A DNA stretch of 64,000 nt, from the NCBI GenBank assembly GCA_024811115.1, contig JAKOGH010000002.1, forward strand, positions 1-64,000. The letters run 5' to 3'. Of this stretch, positions 1-9,289 are shown piece after piece (positions within the stretch are counted from its first letter, which is position 1; every line of letters begins with the position of its first letter). The notes below the pieces were generated by a model. It was not told the origin of the DNA. It saw nothing but the letters and a program-made list of their open reading frames with translations, and made no database searches. A program made the position numbers and the translations under genes. Source of the DNA: Terana coerulea. Taxonomy: Eukaryota > Basidiomycota > Agaricomycetes > Polyporales > Phanerochaetaceae.

Positions 1-291
1 TGTAGAAGTGCAGCGCATACAGCGGCGTACACTCCTACCGAGGCCTAGAGGAAGCTAGGATGGTTACTCACCTGTAGGTTGGTTGATACACACGTTAGTG
101 GGTTGAGAGTTGTAAGAGTCTTATTAGAGTATGGCGCAGAGGGCTGCCTTATATACAATACTGGGTGGCTGTACTACAAACAGACACAAATAGGTACCAG
201 GACAATAGACAATAGGCATCGTCATGGTGGAACCTGGTAGAACAATAGAGAAGATGTGAGCAGAGCGCTTACGGCGTCATCTGACTCAACA
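1..291 (-). repeat. 3' LTR of the copia element (element sense)
   Basis: It starts TGTAGAAG and ends CTCAACA on the plus strand. It matches 6312-6604 almost base for base. I see one substitution (G/T in AAATAGGTACC versus AAATATGTACC) and two single-base length differences. Confidence 0.95.
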
Positions 292-304
292 CTCCTCCTA
301 ACCT
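292..304 (-). promoter_or_regulatory. Polypurine tract
   Basis: In element sense the bases next to the 3' LTR read AGGTTAGGAGGAG, nearly all purine. This is the expected position for the plus-strand primer of an LTR element. Confidence 0.7.
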
Positions 305-338
305 AGCACGGCGTACTGCCTGCGCTGGTTTAGTCGCG

Positions 339-1128
339 CTAGTTAGCAGCGATGCGAAGTCCGAGCATTGGTCGGAACTTCTCAATCTTGACCCTGCCCA
401 GATTCTTGGTAAAGATATCTGCGGGATTGTCAACGCCAGGTACGAAGAGTACTTCGACGTGGCCAGCCGACGACATCGCGAATGTAGTGGTAGCGAATGT
501 CGATGTGCTTAGTGCGCTTTTCAGTAACGGGATTTTCCGAGACGAATAGAGCGCCCTGGTTGTCGCTGCAGATGGGTACTTTCTCGAAGTTGTAACCGAG
601 TTCAGAGAGGATATTTCGAATCCACATGACTTCTCGGGAGCAGTCGCTGAGTGCCATGTATTCGGCATCTTTAGTCGACGTTGCTACAGACTTCTGTGCG
701 AAAGAGCTCCAGTTAAAGGCTCCTCCTGCAAGCATTAGCAGGAAGCCAGTCTGAGCGGCGGTTGGAAGCAGCCGCCCAATCTGCATCGGTGTACGCCACC
801 AAGCCTAACCGGAAGAGCCGTCATACTCGAGTGTGTAGTTACGAGTGCCTGACAGGTAGCGGCAGATGTACAGCGCTCTGTTCAGGTGGTCTTCAGACGG
901 GTTCGCACTGAACTGTGCGAGCTTTGTGACAGCGTACGCAATGTCCGGTCGTGTACCGAGCATGATATAAAGGAGTGAGCCTATCACAATTTGGAAACGG
1001 CTCTGGCGAGCTTTGTTTAGCTCTCCTTCATTTGGTTGAGGGATATAACCCTCAGGAAGCGGAGTCTTTGCCATTTTGGCATTGGGGTCTGGCTGCAGCG
1101 TTCCGAGTACCTTGTCAGGTAGGCGCAT
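339..1128 (-). pseudogene. copia RT C-terminus and RNase H, frameshifted
   Basis: The 805-1128 fragment has GSLLYIMLGTRPDIAYAVTK, the RT connection region. The 430-786 fragment has STKDAEYMALSDCSREVMW and CSDNQGALFVSENP, the RNase H carboxylate motifs. The 339-668 frame carries the extreme C-terminus NPADIFTKNLGRVKIEKF. The pieces lie in three frames. Confidence 0.85.
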
Positions 1129-2332
1129 TGATCAATCACGATCTTGTCGCCAACTCGTTGTATGCGCATGCGCAGAAACTCCTTTACGTCGCCCATATCG
1201 CGACACTCCCATCGTTGCATGAAGGACTCCTTTTCTTGGAGTACTTTTGCCTTGCTGCGTCCGGCGAATATAGCGTCGTCAACATAGACTACGGCGATGA
1301 CCATGTCGTTGCCTGCGCCTTTGACGTATACGCCAGCATCGGACTTCAGTCTTTTGAAGCCGAGCTCAGCCATAGACTTGCTAAGGGCTTTCCACCAGGA
1401 CAGTCCTGCCTGCTTAAGCGTAAAGGGCGCGACGGAGACGAAGCACCATGTGCTTTTTCCCTTGAGCAGGAAAGCCATCGGGTTGTTCGTGTAGATCTCC
1501 TCATCTAACAGTCCGTACAAATATGCGTTGCGCACATCGAGGCCAGTAAGAAAGAAGCCGAGTGCCGCAAGGGCAAGTCACGAATCTAACGGTTTCAAAC
1601 CGTACGACTGGAGAGAAGATTTTGTCATAGTCGATTCCTCAATTTGAGAGAAGCCGCGAGCTACAAGTCGCGCTTTTTTCGACCATCTGATTTCGTCAAA
1701 AACCCATAGGTTCTTAATGACGCGTTTGCCTTTCGGCCGCGGGCGAGTTCGAACACGCCTCTTTTGCTTAATGCATCGAGCTCGTCTTTGCATGCAGCAC
1801 GCCATTCTACCTGCTGTTTTGCAGGCAGGCGGTTTATGTCGCGTAAAGTCCAGTCTCGGACTGAAGACTTTGTTGCGTCAGGATCGACTGCTTGGGCAAG
1901 CAAATAATTGTAGAAATTTACTCCCCCTTCGGCACAGTCGTGCCAGTACGTCATCTGACACTGGGCTTTCGCTTCCAGTGTCTCCAGTGGGCTCAGTGAT
2001 ATCCGGAACAGGTTCGAGCTGTTCGGATGTAGAAGGGCTAGCAGGACGTGTGGCGGGGACACTGTCGGGCTGCTTGCTAGACTGACCGCGCCCTTGGTAG
2101 CTAACCTTGGTGGGCTTGGTCTGGCCAGTCTGCTTTCCCAACTACGGATACCTCTATCAGCACACAAAATCCGTGACGGTGCTTGTGACTGGTGTCTGTA
2201 GACCTGGATTTTTGACTGGGATCCTTCGTACGCGAGTACTACGCGCCCAGCAGGAATAACTAGTGGTCGCCAGTACCTGCGGATCTTCTGCGGGTGGTGT
2301 GCTCCTGCGAGCGGACTCGGGCTACGCCGCAC
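1017..2332 (-). pseudogene. copia reverse transcriptase region, frameshifted
   Basis: Three overlapping frames make up the RT. One (1661-2332) ends with VEWRAACKDELDALSKRGVF, the standard RNA-directed polymerase entry. A second (1578-1805) has KARLVARGFSQ. A third (1017-1535) has AYLYGLLDEEIY and VVYVDDAIFAG, the catalytic YVDD box. At least two frame breaks separate them. Confidence 0.85.
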
Positions 2333-3104
2333 TGGGGCTTAGGGTCGAATCGTTCGGCCGCTCGGTCTCTTTTGGCGGAAGGAGGGTTAGACGGGGTGCA
2401 GCTCGCCGTTTAGGCGGTGCTCGCATCTCATCTCGTCTGTCCTTGCGAAGTGAGGCAGGGTCTAGCTGAGGCGCGTGCACTCTTGCCGTCGCTTGGCGGT
2501 GGTTGCTTCGCAGGCGTGGTGCAGCTCTTGTCGCTTGGTGGCGCATTGGTGCACTTGCAGTCTGTTGCAGCGTTGCAGCTGCAGTGTCATTCGTCTCATC
2601 TTTGGAGTTTGCATGTTGCGCGGAAGCTCACTGTCGTTCGCGTTTTGGTATTTGCGCAGGCATCGGGCAGGGCATTTGTCAGGACACTTGAGCTAAGTTT
2701 CACCTGTTTGAGTTGAGCGAAACACGACGTTGTTAGGTCCTCTCATGAAGGTCCAACCGTGCTCGTCGTGTGGAGTGTATGTCATCATTTCGGACTTAGG
2801 CTGTAGTTTGCTTTCGAACATCGGCAGGGATAAAGACCCATGCACGCAGCCGAACACGCGGATGTTATCAGCGTGGTTTTTGCCATAAGTGCCTCATAAG
2901 GCGTAACCCATTTTAATGCGTGAAACAGGGGTGCGGTTGTAGAGCACTGTTAGCGTGCATAAGCAAATTCCCACCAAGGAGGAATGCAAGCTGTAAGCGC
3001 ATAGCCTCGGCTTTGTCCATGAGGGTTCGATTGAACCGCTTTCAGCGTGTCCATTCTGTTGGAGTATGAGGAACGGCTAGTTAGAATTTTAATCCCTTCG
3101 TCCT

Positions 3105-3359
3105 TTAGCATTTGAATGAATGCGTTTGATTTATATTCTCCCCTGCATCCGACATCCAGTTCGACATTGGCTTTTTATGCTGGTTTTGAACCATAGCAAG
3201 AAAGTTTTTTGTGGCTTGGATGGCGACGGATTTAAGCCTTAGGCAAATAATCCATGCATGCGACGTATAATCATCGACAAAGGTGATGATATACTTGTAT
3301 CGGTGATATGAATCAACAGGAATTCTTTCAGTCACTGTGAATGAGCTCAAAGGTCGCAA
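3105..3359 (-). pseudogene. copia integrase core fragment
   Basis: The 84-residue fragment has YKYIITFVDDYTSHAW, containing the first catalytic Asp of the DDE integrase core (FVDDYS/T). The second catalytic Asp falls in MSDAGEN, where an intact copy reads SDxGGE. The fragment is out of frame with the protease and RT pieces. Confidence 0.8.
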
Positions 3360-3453
3360 TGCTCGTCGAGGCGTCGGCGGGAAGAGCGATTGTGCATCTT
3401 TCCTTGTGCTAGCAGCCCGGAGCAGGGTGAGTCCGACTTGTTATAGTCGAAAT

Positions 3454-3966
3454 CTAGGCATTCCGTCGTTGCTGACGGAAGTTGACGTAGGATCCGCTCA
3501 GAGGGGTGTCCAAACGTCTATGCATTATTTCGTGTGAGACTAGCGCAAGGCTGTCTCGGTCAGTGTCTAAATAGTACACTGTTGCATTTGGATAAAGCGG
3601 CACGTGCAATAATTCCTGGCGATTATCACCGTCCAGGATTTTCAGAGTGGTTGTGTCACCCTCAATTAACCGGTTCTGTCGTAGCAGCTGGCCAAGTGAG
3701 ATTAGATTCATGTCTTTTTGTGAAGGCATGAGTCGAACATTTTCAGTAAGACTTTAATCGTTACTTGTCGCGCTAGGACGGTAGTTGATGACGGAGTCAC
3801 CTTCCTCAGAGATAGTTACATGCCCATTAGCCGTTTGAACGACAATTGGGTCAATGTTGCGCAAGTTGCGCAATAAACTTCTTTGACCGGTGAAGTGGAA
3901 AGACGCTCCTGAGTCGAGCAGCCAATCACTTGATTTTGCAAGGTTTTTCCTTTGCAGCTCTGACAC
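3454..3966 (-). pseudogene. copia protease and GAG-pre-integrase fragments
   Basis: The fragment at 3754-3966 contains DWLLDSGASFHFTG, the active-site Asp-Ser-Gly of a retroviral-type aspartic protease. The fragment at 3454-3729 contains NLISLGQLLRQN and then HRRLDTP, resembling the pre-integrase WHRRLGH motif with the last residues changed. The two lie in different frames. Confidence 0.8.
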
Positions 3967-4128
3967 GCGTTAAATAACTTGTTGTGCACACATCGGTCTG
4001 GTATTTGAAGGAATCCAGCTCCATTCAATACAGTAGCATACATGTGGTATCTACTGCTTAGTTCAGCCCGCCGAGACACTGCGCAATCAGCTGCAAGGTT
4101 TCGGTTAGTGTGGTGCACTAGTGCAGAG

Positions 4129-4674
4129 TTAGAGGACGTACTCGAAGTACGCGTCGATGATGTCCTGGTGGATCTCTCGATCGTCCATCGGGCATCCGGC
4201 GAACTGGTCGTCGACGTCGCTGTCGTTGTCCTCGTTTCCGAGGGACACGGCGTCCTCGATGTCAGGGTGGTCGCGGGCGTCGAAGCCGTCCTCCCTGTCG
4301 AGCGACATTTGCATGTCGACCTCGTCGGACCAGATGATCGGCGAGGATTCGCGCGAGCTGCGCTTAGCGGGGCGGGAAGAGCTGCCCTCGACGAACTCTG
4401 GCTCAGCAAACTTGCGTTTGAGAGCGACGTTGTTCGAGTCGATGCGGGCGTCGAGCTCGGCGATGCGAGCATCGAGCATGCGCTCGGCGTAGTCGAGGTC
4501 GGCCTGCTTGGCGCGACGAGCCTTCTCCGCGGCCTCATCTTCGGCTGCGGTGGCGGCAAACTCGCTCTCCTGGCGACGGACAGCTTGACAAGCTGGTGTC
4601 GCTCCCATCGGGCGTGCCGCGCTTCGGTCGAGGTTGAGCCCTTGTTCGGGCGGCGTTCTTGTCCGCTGATCCAC
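4129..4674 (-). other. Acidic coiled-coil ORF between gag and protease
   Basis: A 181-residue open frame lies inside the element. It has a charged helical stretch (EKARRAKQADLDYAERMLDA) followed by a Ser/Arg segment and a strongly acidic C-terminus (GNEDNDSDVDDQF). It stays open while the flanking coding frames are broken. It is not a standard copia domain as far as I can tell. It could be the C-terminal part of Gag or an element-specific accessory segment. Confidence 0.5.
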
Positions 4675-4817
4675 TGCTTCGCGTGCAAGCTTGCGGAGCT
4701 CTACGGCCTCAGCGAAGCTGGGCCTTATGCAAAGTCTGGTACTCGTCGTCCTCGTCGAGGATTGCTAACAATTTAGTTAGCACGGGAGATCGTCGAGAGT
4801 GAACTCCTGTTGGAATT

Positions 4818-6081
4818 CTAACTCACGGACGGAGTTCGCAGATTGCGGTGCTCAATATCCCGCATGGCGTCGGCGCGGTGAGCGTTGTGCTCGTTGGCGT
4901 CGATAACCTCTTCGAGGGTCCGGATGCGCTCACGGGACCCGACGACTCCAAGCTTCCTCAGCAAGGGACAGTGCCTTGCGGAGGCGAGGGAACTGGTTGT
5001 TGTTGCCGGTAGAGCTCGCGCTCTCCTTCGATGCGAGACTGAATTTCTTGGCCTCGGATTTGGGGAGCGGGATGGCGGGGCGAAGTCGTTCACCACCGGG
5101 ATGACCGTGCGGCGATGTAGGAGTGACCGTGGTCGGCATCCTGGGCCTTGCCCTTGCCCTTGCCGCGCGTTTGCCGGCGCTGGGTCTTCTTGCCCTTGCC
5201 GTTGCCGGCACCGTCCTGCTGCTGCTGCTGCTGCTGCCCTTCTGCGGGCGCTGCTGCTGCGCATGCTGCTGCTGCCCGTTAGGGCGCTGCTGCTGTTTGA
5301 ACTGGGGGTCCTTCCCTTGTTCTTGACGGCGGTGACGCGTTTAGCAGACTCGGTCTGCTTACGCTGGCCACCGGAAAGCTTTCGCTGCTCCCATGCAGCG
5401 ATGAGCTGCTCCATATGTGCCTGGGTCAGGGCCCCAGCCAGGGTAGGAGTGCACGATGTGTCTACCATCTTCTGGTTCAGCGTGACGACGGTGGCGATGT
5501 GCTTACCATACCCTGGTGTCTTTGAGATGAGGAGCATCGGGTGTATGTAGTCGTCGATAGACGCATGCGCTGCGTCTAGGCGGTCGACGTGTGCCTGGAT
5601 CTTGGCGACCGCAGGTACTGGAGACTGATCCTCGGGGAGGCGAAGTTTCCAGGAGGGCCCTGAAGTCAGCGTAGGCCGTACCCAGAGTATTCTGGGTGTA
5701 GGTGGCCGAGGACTCATACAGGGCCTTGGCTGTCGTCGTTCTTCACTGACTGTCCTATCTGGTATGTCAAGCGAAGGCGGATGAAGCCCATGGCCCGGGA
5801 GGTCGTCGTTGATCCAGTCGTCGAGCTTGTCGACGGCCCTAGAGTGCTCATGCTCGTTGCCGGGTACCTCGCCGCTGGCGGGAGTAGCTCAGCGGTGGTT
5901 GGAGTGGCGGGCGAGCGGGAGCTGCCGGGACAGTCCGGAATAGGACCGGGACCGTCGGCTGGGTCGTCAAGAGCTGACGAGAGATGCCCTGAGTGCCCAG
6001 GAACGACTTCAAGATATCGTTCCAGTGCTCCCAGTTGGTTCCGTCGAGGACGGGGACAAGCTTCTCGAGTGAGGAAGACAT
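4818..6081 (-). pseudogene. copia gag region, frameshifted
   Basis: The start reads MSSSLEKLVPVLDGTNWEHW, the usual N-terminus of fungal copia Gag (LVPxLDGTNW). The region continues with a capsid-like stretch (AWEQRKLSGGQRK) and a Q/K/R-rich tail. The frame changes several times, so the 234-base opening ORF ends early. A CTG run encodes the Q/S-rich stretch. I see no CCHC zinc knuckle. Frame breaks may be real decay or assembly error. Confidence 0.8.
5216..5236. repeat. (CTG)7 microsatellite in gag
   Basis: Seven perfect CTG units are followed by further imperfect CTG clusters up to about 5300. In element sense they code for glutamine or serine runs depending on the frame. Confidence 0.9.
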
Positions 6082-6299
6082 TGTTGAGTTCGTAATACAG
6101 AACAGTCAGTACGATGTACTGACCTGGCTTTAGCCAAGGAGGGGCCCCAAAGGGCACCCTCGTGCCTACTCAGCTTGCCCGGCGCTAGACGGTGCGCTAG
6201 GTAGCGCAACCGTCGCGCACGATGGCAGCAGTAGGTACAGGCGAGTTTACCAATAAGCTGGTTGTTGCTGCCAGTGACGGCGCAATCAACCGCGTCATC

Positions 6300-6311
6300 G
6301 GGCTCATAACC
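6300..6311 (-). promoter_or_regulatory. Primer binding site, half-tRNA iMet type
   Basis: The twelve bases directly inside the 5' LTR read GGGCTCATAACC on the plus strand. This is the anticodon arm of a eukaryotic initiator tRNA-Met (anticodon CAT). Priming by a 5' half of tRNA-iMet is known for Drosophila copia and yeast Ty5. There is no match to a tRNA 3' CCA end. Confidence 0.75.
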
Positions 6312-6604
6312 TGTAGAAGTGCAGCGCATACAGCGGCGTACACTCCTACCGAGGCCTAGAGGAAGCTAGGATGGTTACTCACCTGTAGGTTGGTTGATAC
6401 ACACGTTAGTGGGTTGAGAGTTGTAATGAGTCTTATTAGAGTATGGCGCAGAGGGCTGCCTTATATACAATACTGGGTGGCTGTACTACAAACAGACACA
6501 AATATGTACCAGGACAATAGACAATAGGCATCGTCATGGTGGAACCTGGTAGAACAATAGAGAAGATGTGAGCAGAGCGCTTACGGCGTCATTCTGACTC
6601 AACA
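6312..6604 (-). repeat. 5' LTR of the copia element (element sense)
   Basis: This is the second copy of the terminal repeat, 293 bp against 291 bp. The near identity implies a recent insertion. The bases AGCGG follow it and would be one half of a 5-bp target duplication if the left flank were available. Confidence 0.95.
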
Positions 6605-7438
6605 AGCGGCGCACGGCATGACATGCGAACGACCTCGACCCCGATAGAACGATCTTATGACAATCACTACCCACATACATGGGAGTGCTGACATGCTGAA
6701 GGCGTGGTAGAATGATGTGTCCCCTCAAAGAGTCGCGCGGGACCAGTGATATTGGCACCCGAACACAAGGGGCGGCTCTACATGATCCACGTTGTGCGGT
6801 GCCACATAAACCATCGCCCAAGTCCAGTAGCCCCTTCTAGCAAAGCCCTAGGAGGCTAAAGCGGCCGCCGGCGGGAGGAAAGTCAAGCCCCGTCTGGTCC
6901 TCGACTCGTGTGGTTGGCGTATTGTGTCGACTGAGATGACCGCATGCAGTTCTGCGGCCGAGACAATTTCCAACACTGACGGAGAGCCTTTGTGGACAAA
7001 ACAAGGATGGCAACCAGGGTATATGCGGCGCGGGATACGCGCGCACGGTTCTAGCTCGTCGTCCGTGCCGAGCAATTGGACCGGCGCTGATGATGGACCC
7101 CTCTGGCCGCAGGTTCTCCTGAGTCGGTGCCTCGCAAACCTGTCGCGATGCTGCCGTTAGAGCCAGCATTGTCGCATCCGATTCAGCAAGTGCCATTGTG
7201 ATTGAGGATTGATAGCAGCACAACCGTTCCGGGGTAAAGTTTTTGTGGTTGAACAGGAGGGACAAGCGTGCTCTTCCACGTCGTAGCGAACTGCATGGGG
7301 ATAAGGAGCGGTGCAACAGATCTCCCCTCGTGCTGACGAATGGGCGTCCAGGCTTCCAGGGTCCCCTACCACTCAGATTGGAGCGACGGTCCCCTGCCCG
7401 CTTCGAGAAGCCCTACCCCATCCCCCCATCTGCCGCCC
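6605..7438. other. Stretch without a recognisable gene
   Basis: Several overlapping ORFs of 60-160 codons exist on both strands, the longest on the minus strand at 6837-7316. None shows a domain, splice structure or coding bias I can recognise. It separates the retroelement from the 3' end of the HAD gene. Confidence 0.5.
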
Positions 7439-8802
7439 TCACAGGCCCTTCACGAGGTCCGCGATCTCGCCGAGGCTGCGCACGACCTTCGTGGGGGCAT
7501 ATGCGGGGACGCGCGGTCGACCCAACCCTTGCCCGCTCTGTCCACCCATATCGCGTTCAGCCCCGCGCTTCGCGCTCCGACGACATCGAACGGGTTCCTG
7601 CACATATATCGGGGCGTTAGTTCACCGTCGTACTCGTCGGCGACCACATATATGTATAGGTGCGGGTGGAAAGGCGAGACAGAAGATGACACACTTACCC
7701 GCTGACGACCCACACATTCTCTCCTGAAACACTGCCGGTAGGCGAGGACGCGGAGACGTCTTTGAGGAGACCGTGGTATATGGCCTTGGACGGCTTGTAT
7801 GCGCGTACTCTGTCGGCGACGAAGAGGTGTTTCTCGAGTGTCGCTAAGCTGCCGACTTCGAGAGCTTTGGTGACCATCTATCGGATATGGTGAGCGAGCT
7901 ATCCTCTGAGTGGCACTAGAGACTTATACGCACTTCTTCAGTACCTGAAACGCGGTCCCACCTTAACACTCAAAGCGGAAGCACCCAGCAATATACACAC
8001 CGTTGCTGAAAATGAGAACCTCGACGTTAGGAGCACTCTTCAGCTCCTGCATTACCGCGACCGCATCATCGAACCTATTTTTGTTAGCCACCTCGACCCG
8101 CAGCACAGAGTTTTAACGGCTCACTCGTGCAGACGATTGTATGCAGCCATAATCTGGACGATCAGCCGCTCATCATACTGGAGCTCATGCTCGGAGAGGG
8201 CGTGTTGCAGGGCGTTGGCAGTGACAATGTCAAAGGGCTCGTATTGGTCTGCATACAAATATTAGTGAATCCGCCTCCCGAATCAGTGGTTTGACAGGAA
8301 ATCACCCATGGAGTTCAGTCGCCAAGTGTATCTGCAAACACAAGCTAGGGTCAGTACACCGTTCGCAGCAGCGCGACCGATGATCGATGCACAGAGCCGA
8401 ATGCGTCGTAACGGTCATATTCATGCATCTGTCTTCCCATAGGTGTGGGCAAACGCCCAATGGCATGCGCCAGCTTTTACAGCAGCGGTAATGCGACGGT
8501 GTCCGTCTTCGTCAATAATGCGGATTATGGCATATGAAGTGCGTCCAAGGGCTGAGCCGCGAAAAAGACTCGTTTGTCGACCTTGCTCTCCATGACCCCT
8601 CCTCAACCGCTCCCATTACGGCATGAGTCGGAAAGAGTGCTTACTCGAGTTGGTATCTCCTCCATAGCTGGCTGATCTCCGCTGCTTTGTCGTCGCTAAT
8701 ATTCAGCAAACTAGCAAGGGCAACATTGATGGAACTTGTGTCGAGGAGGGTACCATAGATGTCGAATGCGAGGACTTGTTTTGGCGATGTGCTTGAAGTC
8801 AT
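7439..8802 (-). CDS. HAD superfamily hydrolase, type II 2-haloacid dehalogenase-like
   Basis: Seven exons can be drawn: 8645-8802, 8306-8331, 8125-8248, 8001-8074, 7934-7944, 7699-7877 and 7439-7597. The N-terminus MTSSTSPKQVLAFDIYGTLL has HAD motif I with the nucleophile Asp at residue 14. Later come YTWRLNSM, motif II (LIFSNG), the motif III Lys in AYKPSKAIY, and motif IV in VSGNPFDVVGARSAG, split across the last intron. The family hydrolyses 2-haloacids, but many fungal members have unknown substrates. Oddities are a 313-nt first intron, an 11-nt exon, and a frame break near 7505-7508: one extra base in the G run (plus strand) gives the expected C-terminus APTKVVRSLGEIADLV ending at 7439. 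Without it the frame stops at 7450. Confidence 0.85.
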
Positions 8803-8883
8803 TTACGCCTAGTTTTTGTGAGTCGAGCTGCTCAAAGTCTTTTGAGCTGTTGATAGTGAAGACGTTAGGTTGCACTGTACTCA

Positions 8884-9272
8884 CACGACCAAAACGCAGG
8901 GGCCTGACCCCTGACCAATCCTACCAAGGCAGCCGGGCGGCCAAGACGGGCCTGACCGGGACCCCTGACACCTGGGGAATGACGGTCGATGGTCGGGCAC
9001 CCGGCCAGCCCTACGTCGTGGTGACCGCCGTTCCAGGGCCACCTACAACCATGCAACGTCACCAACATGAAAGCTGGGACGCAAGGGAAGTTGAAGAAAT
9101 TTACGCATAGCTGGCTTATTTTGTAGGTGTAAGGTGGGTGCGCCGAAGGCCAGAAAAAATTAGTACGAAAGTGTCGCTGCAACCCGGCCAGGATCCTTCC
9201 TGACACCTGACACTCCTACGAAATCCGGCCGGCCAGGGGAAGTCTGACACCTGACCGGCCGTTTTGGTCGTG
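8884..9272. mobile_element. MITE-like element with short terminal inverted repeats
   Basis: CACGACCAAAACG at 8884-8896 is repeated inverted as CGTTTTGGTCGTG at 9260-9272. Subterminal GC-rich motifs of the CCTGACACCTGAC type recur near both ends. The roughly 390-bp body has no convincing ORF. No clear target-site duplication was found, so the class is undetermined. Confidence 0.5.
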
Positions 9273-9289
9273 ATCATGAGAGTACGGTA

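Larger units (their letters stand above)
1..6604 (-). mobile_element. Ty1/copia-type LTR retrotransposon, coding frames broken
   Basis: The element is bounded by two direct LTRs with TG...CA ends. In minus orientation it carries a half-tRNA-type primer site inside the right LTR, then gag, a protease with LLDSGAS, a GAG-pre-integrase stretch, integrase, reverse transcriptase with YVDD, and RNase H, with a purine tract at the left LTR. The order protease-integrase-RT-RNase H is diagnostic of copia rather than gypsy. The internal region is split over many frames, so no intact polyprotein is encoded as written. The target-site duplication cannot be tested because the left flank is outside the window. 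At 6.6 kb it is long for a copia element. Confidence 0.93.

Noticed and set aside
4042..4776. Plus-strand ORF of 244 codons within the copia element
   Set aside because: It is antisense to the acidic coiled-coil segment and has no recognisable motif.
6270..6311. A tRNA-Met gene
   Set aside because: Only a 5'-half-like sequence is present, ending at the LTR; there is no T-arm or acceptor 3' strand. It is explained by the primer binding site.
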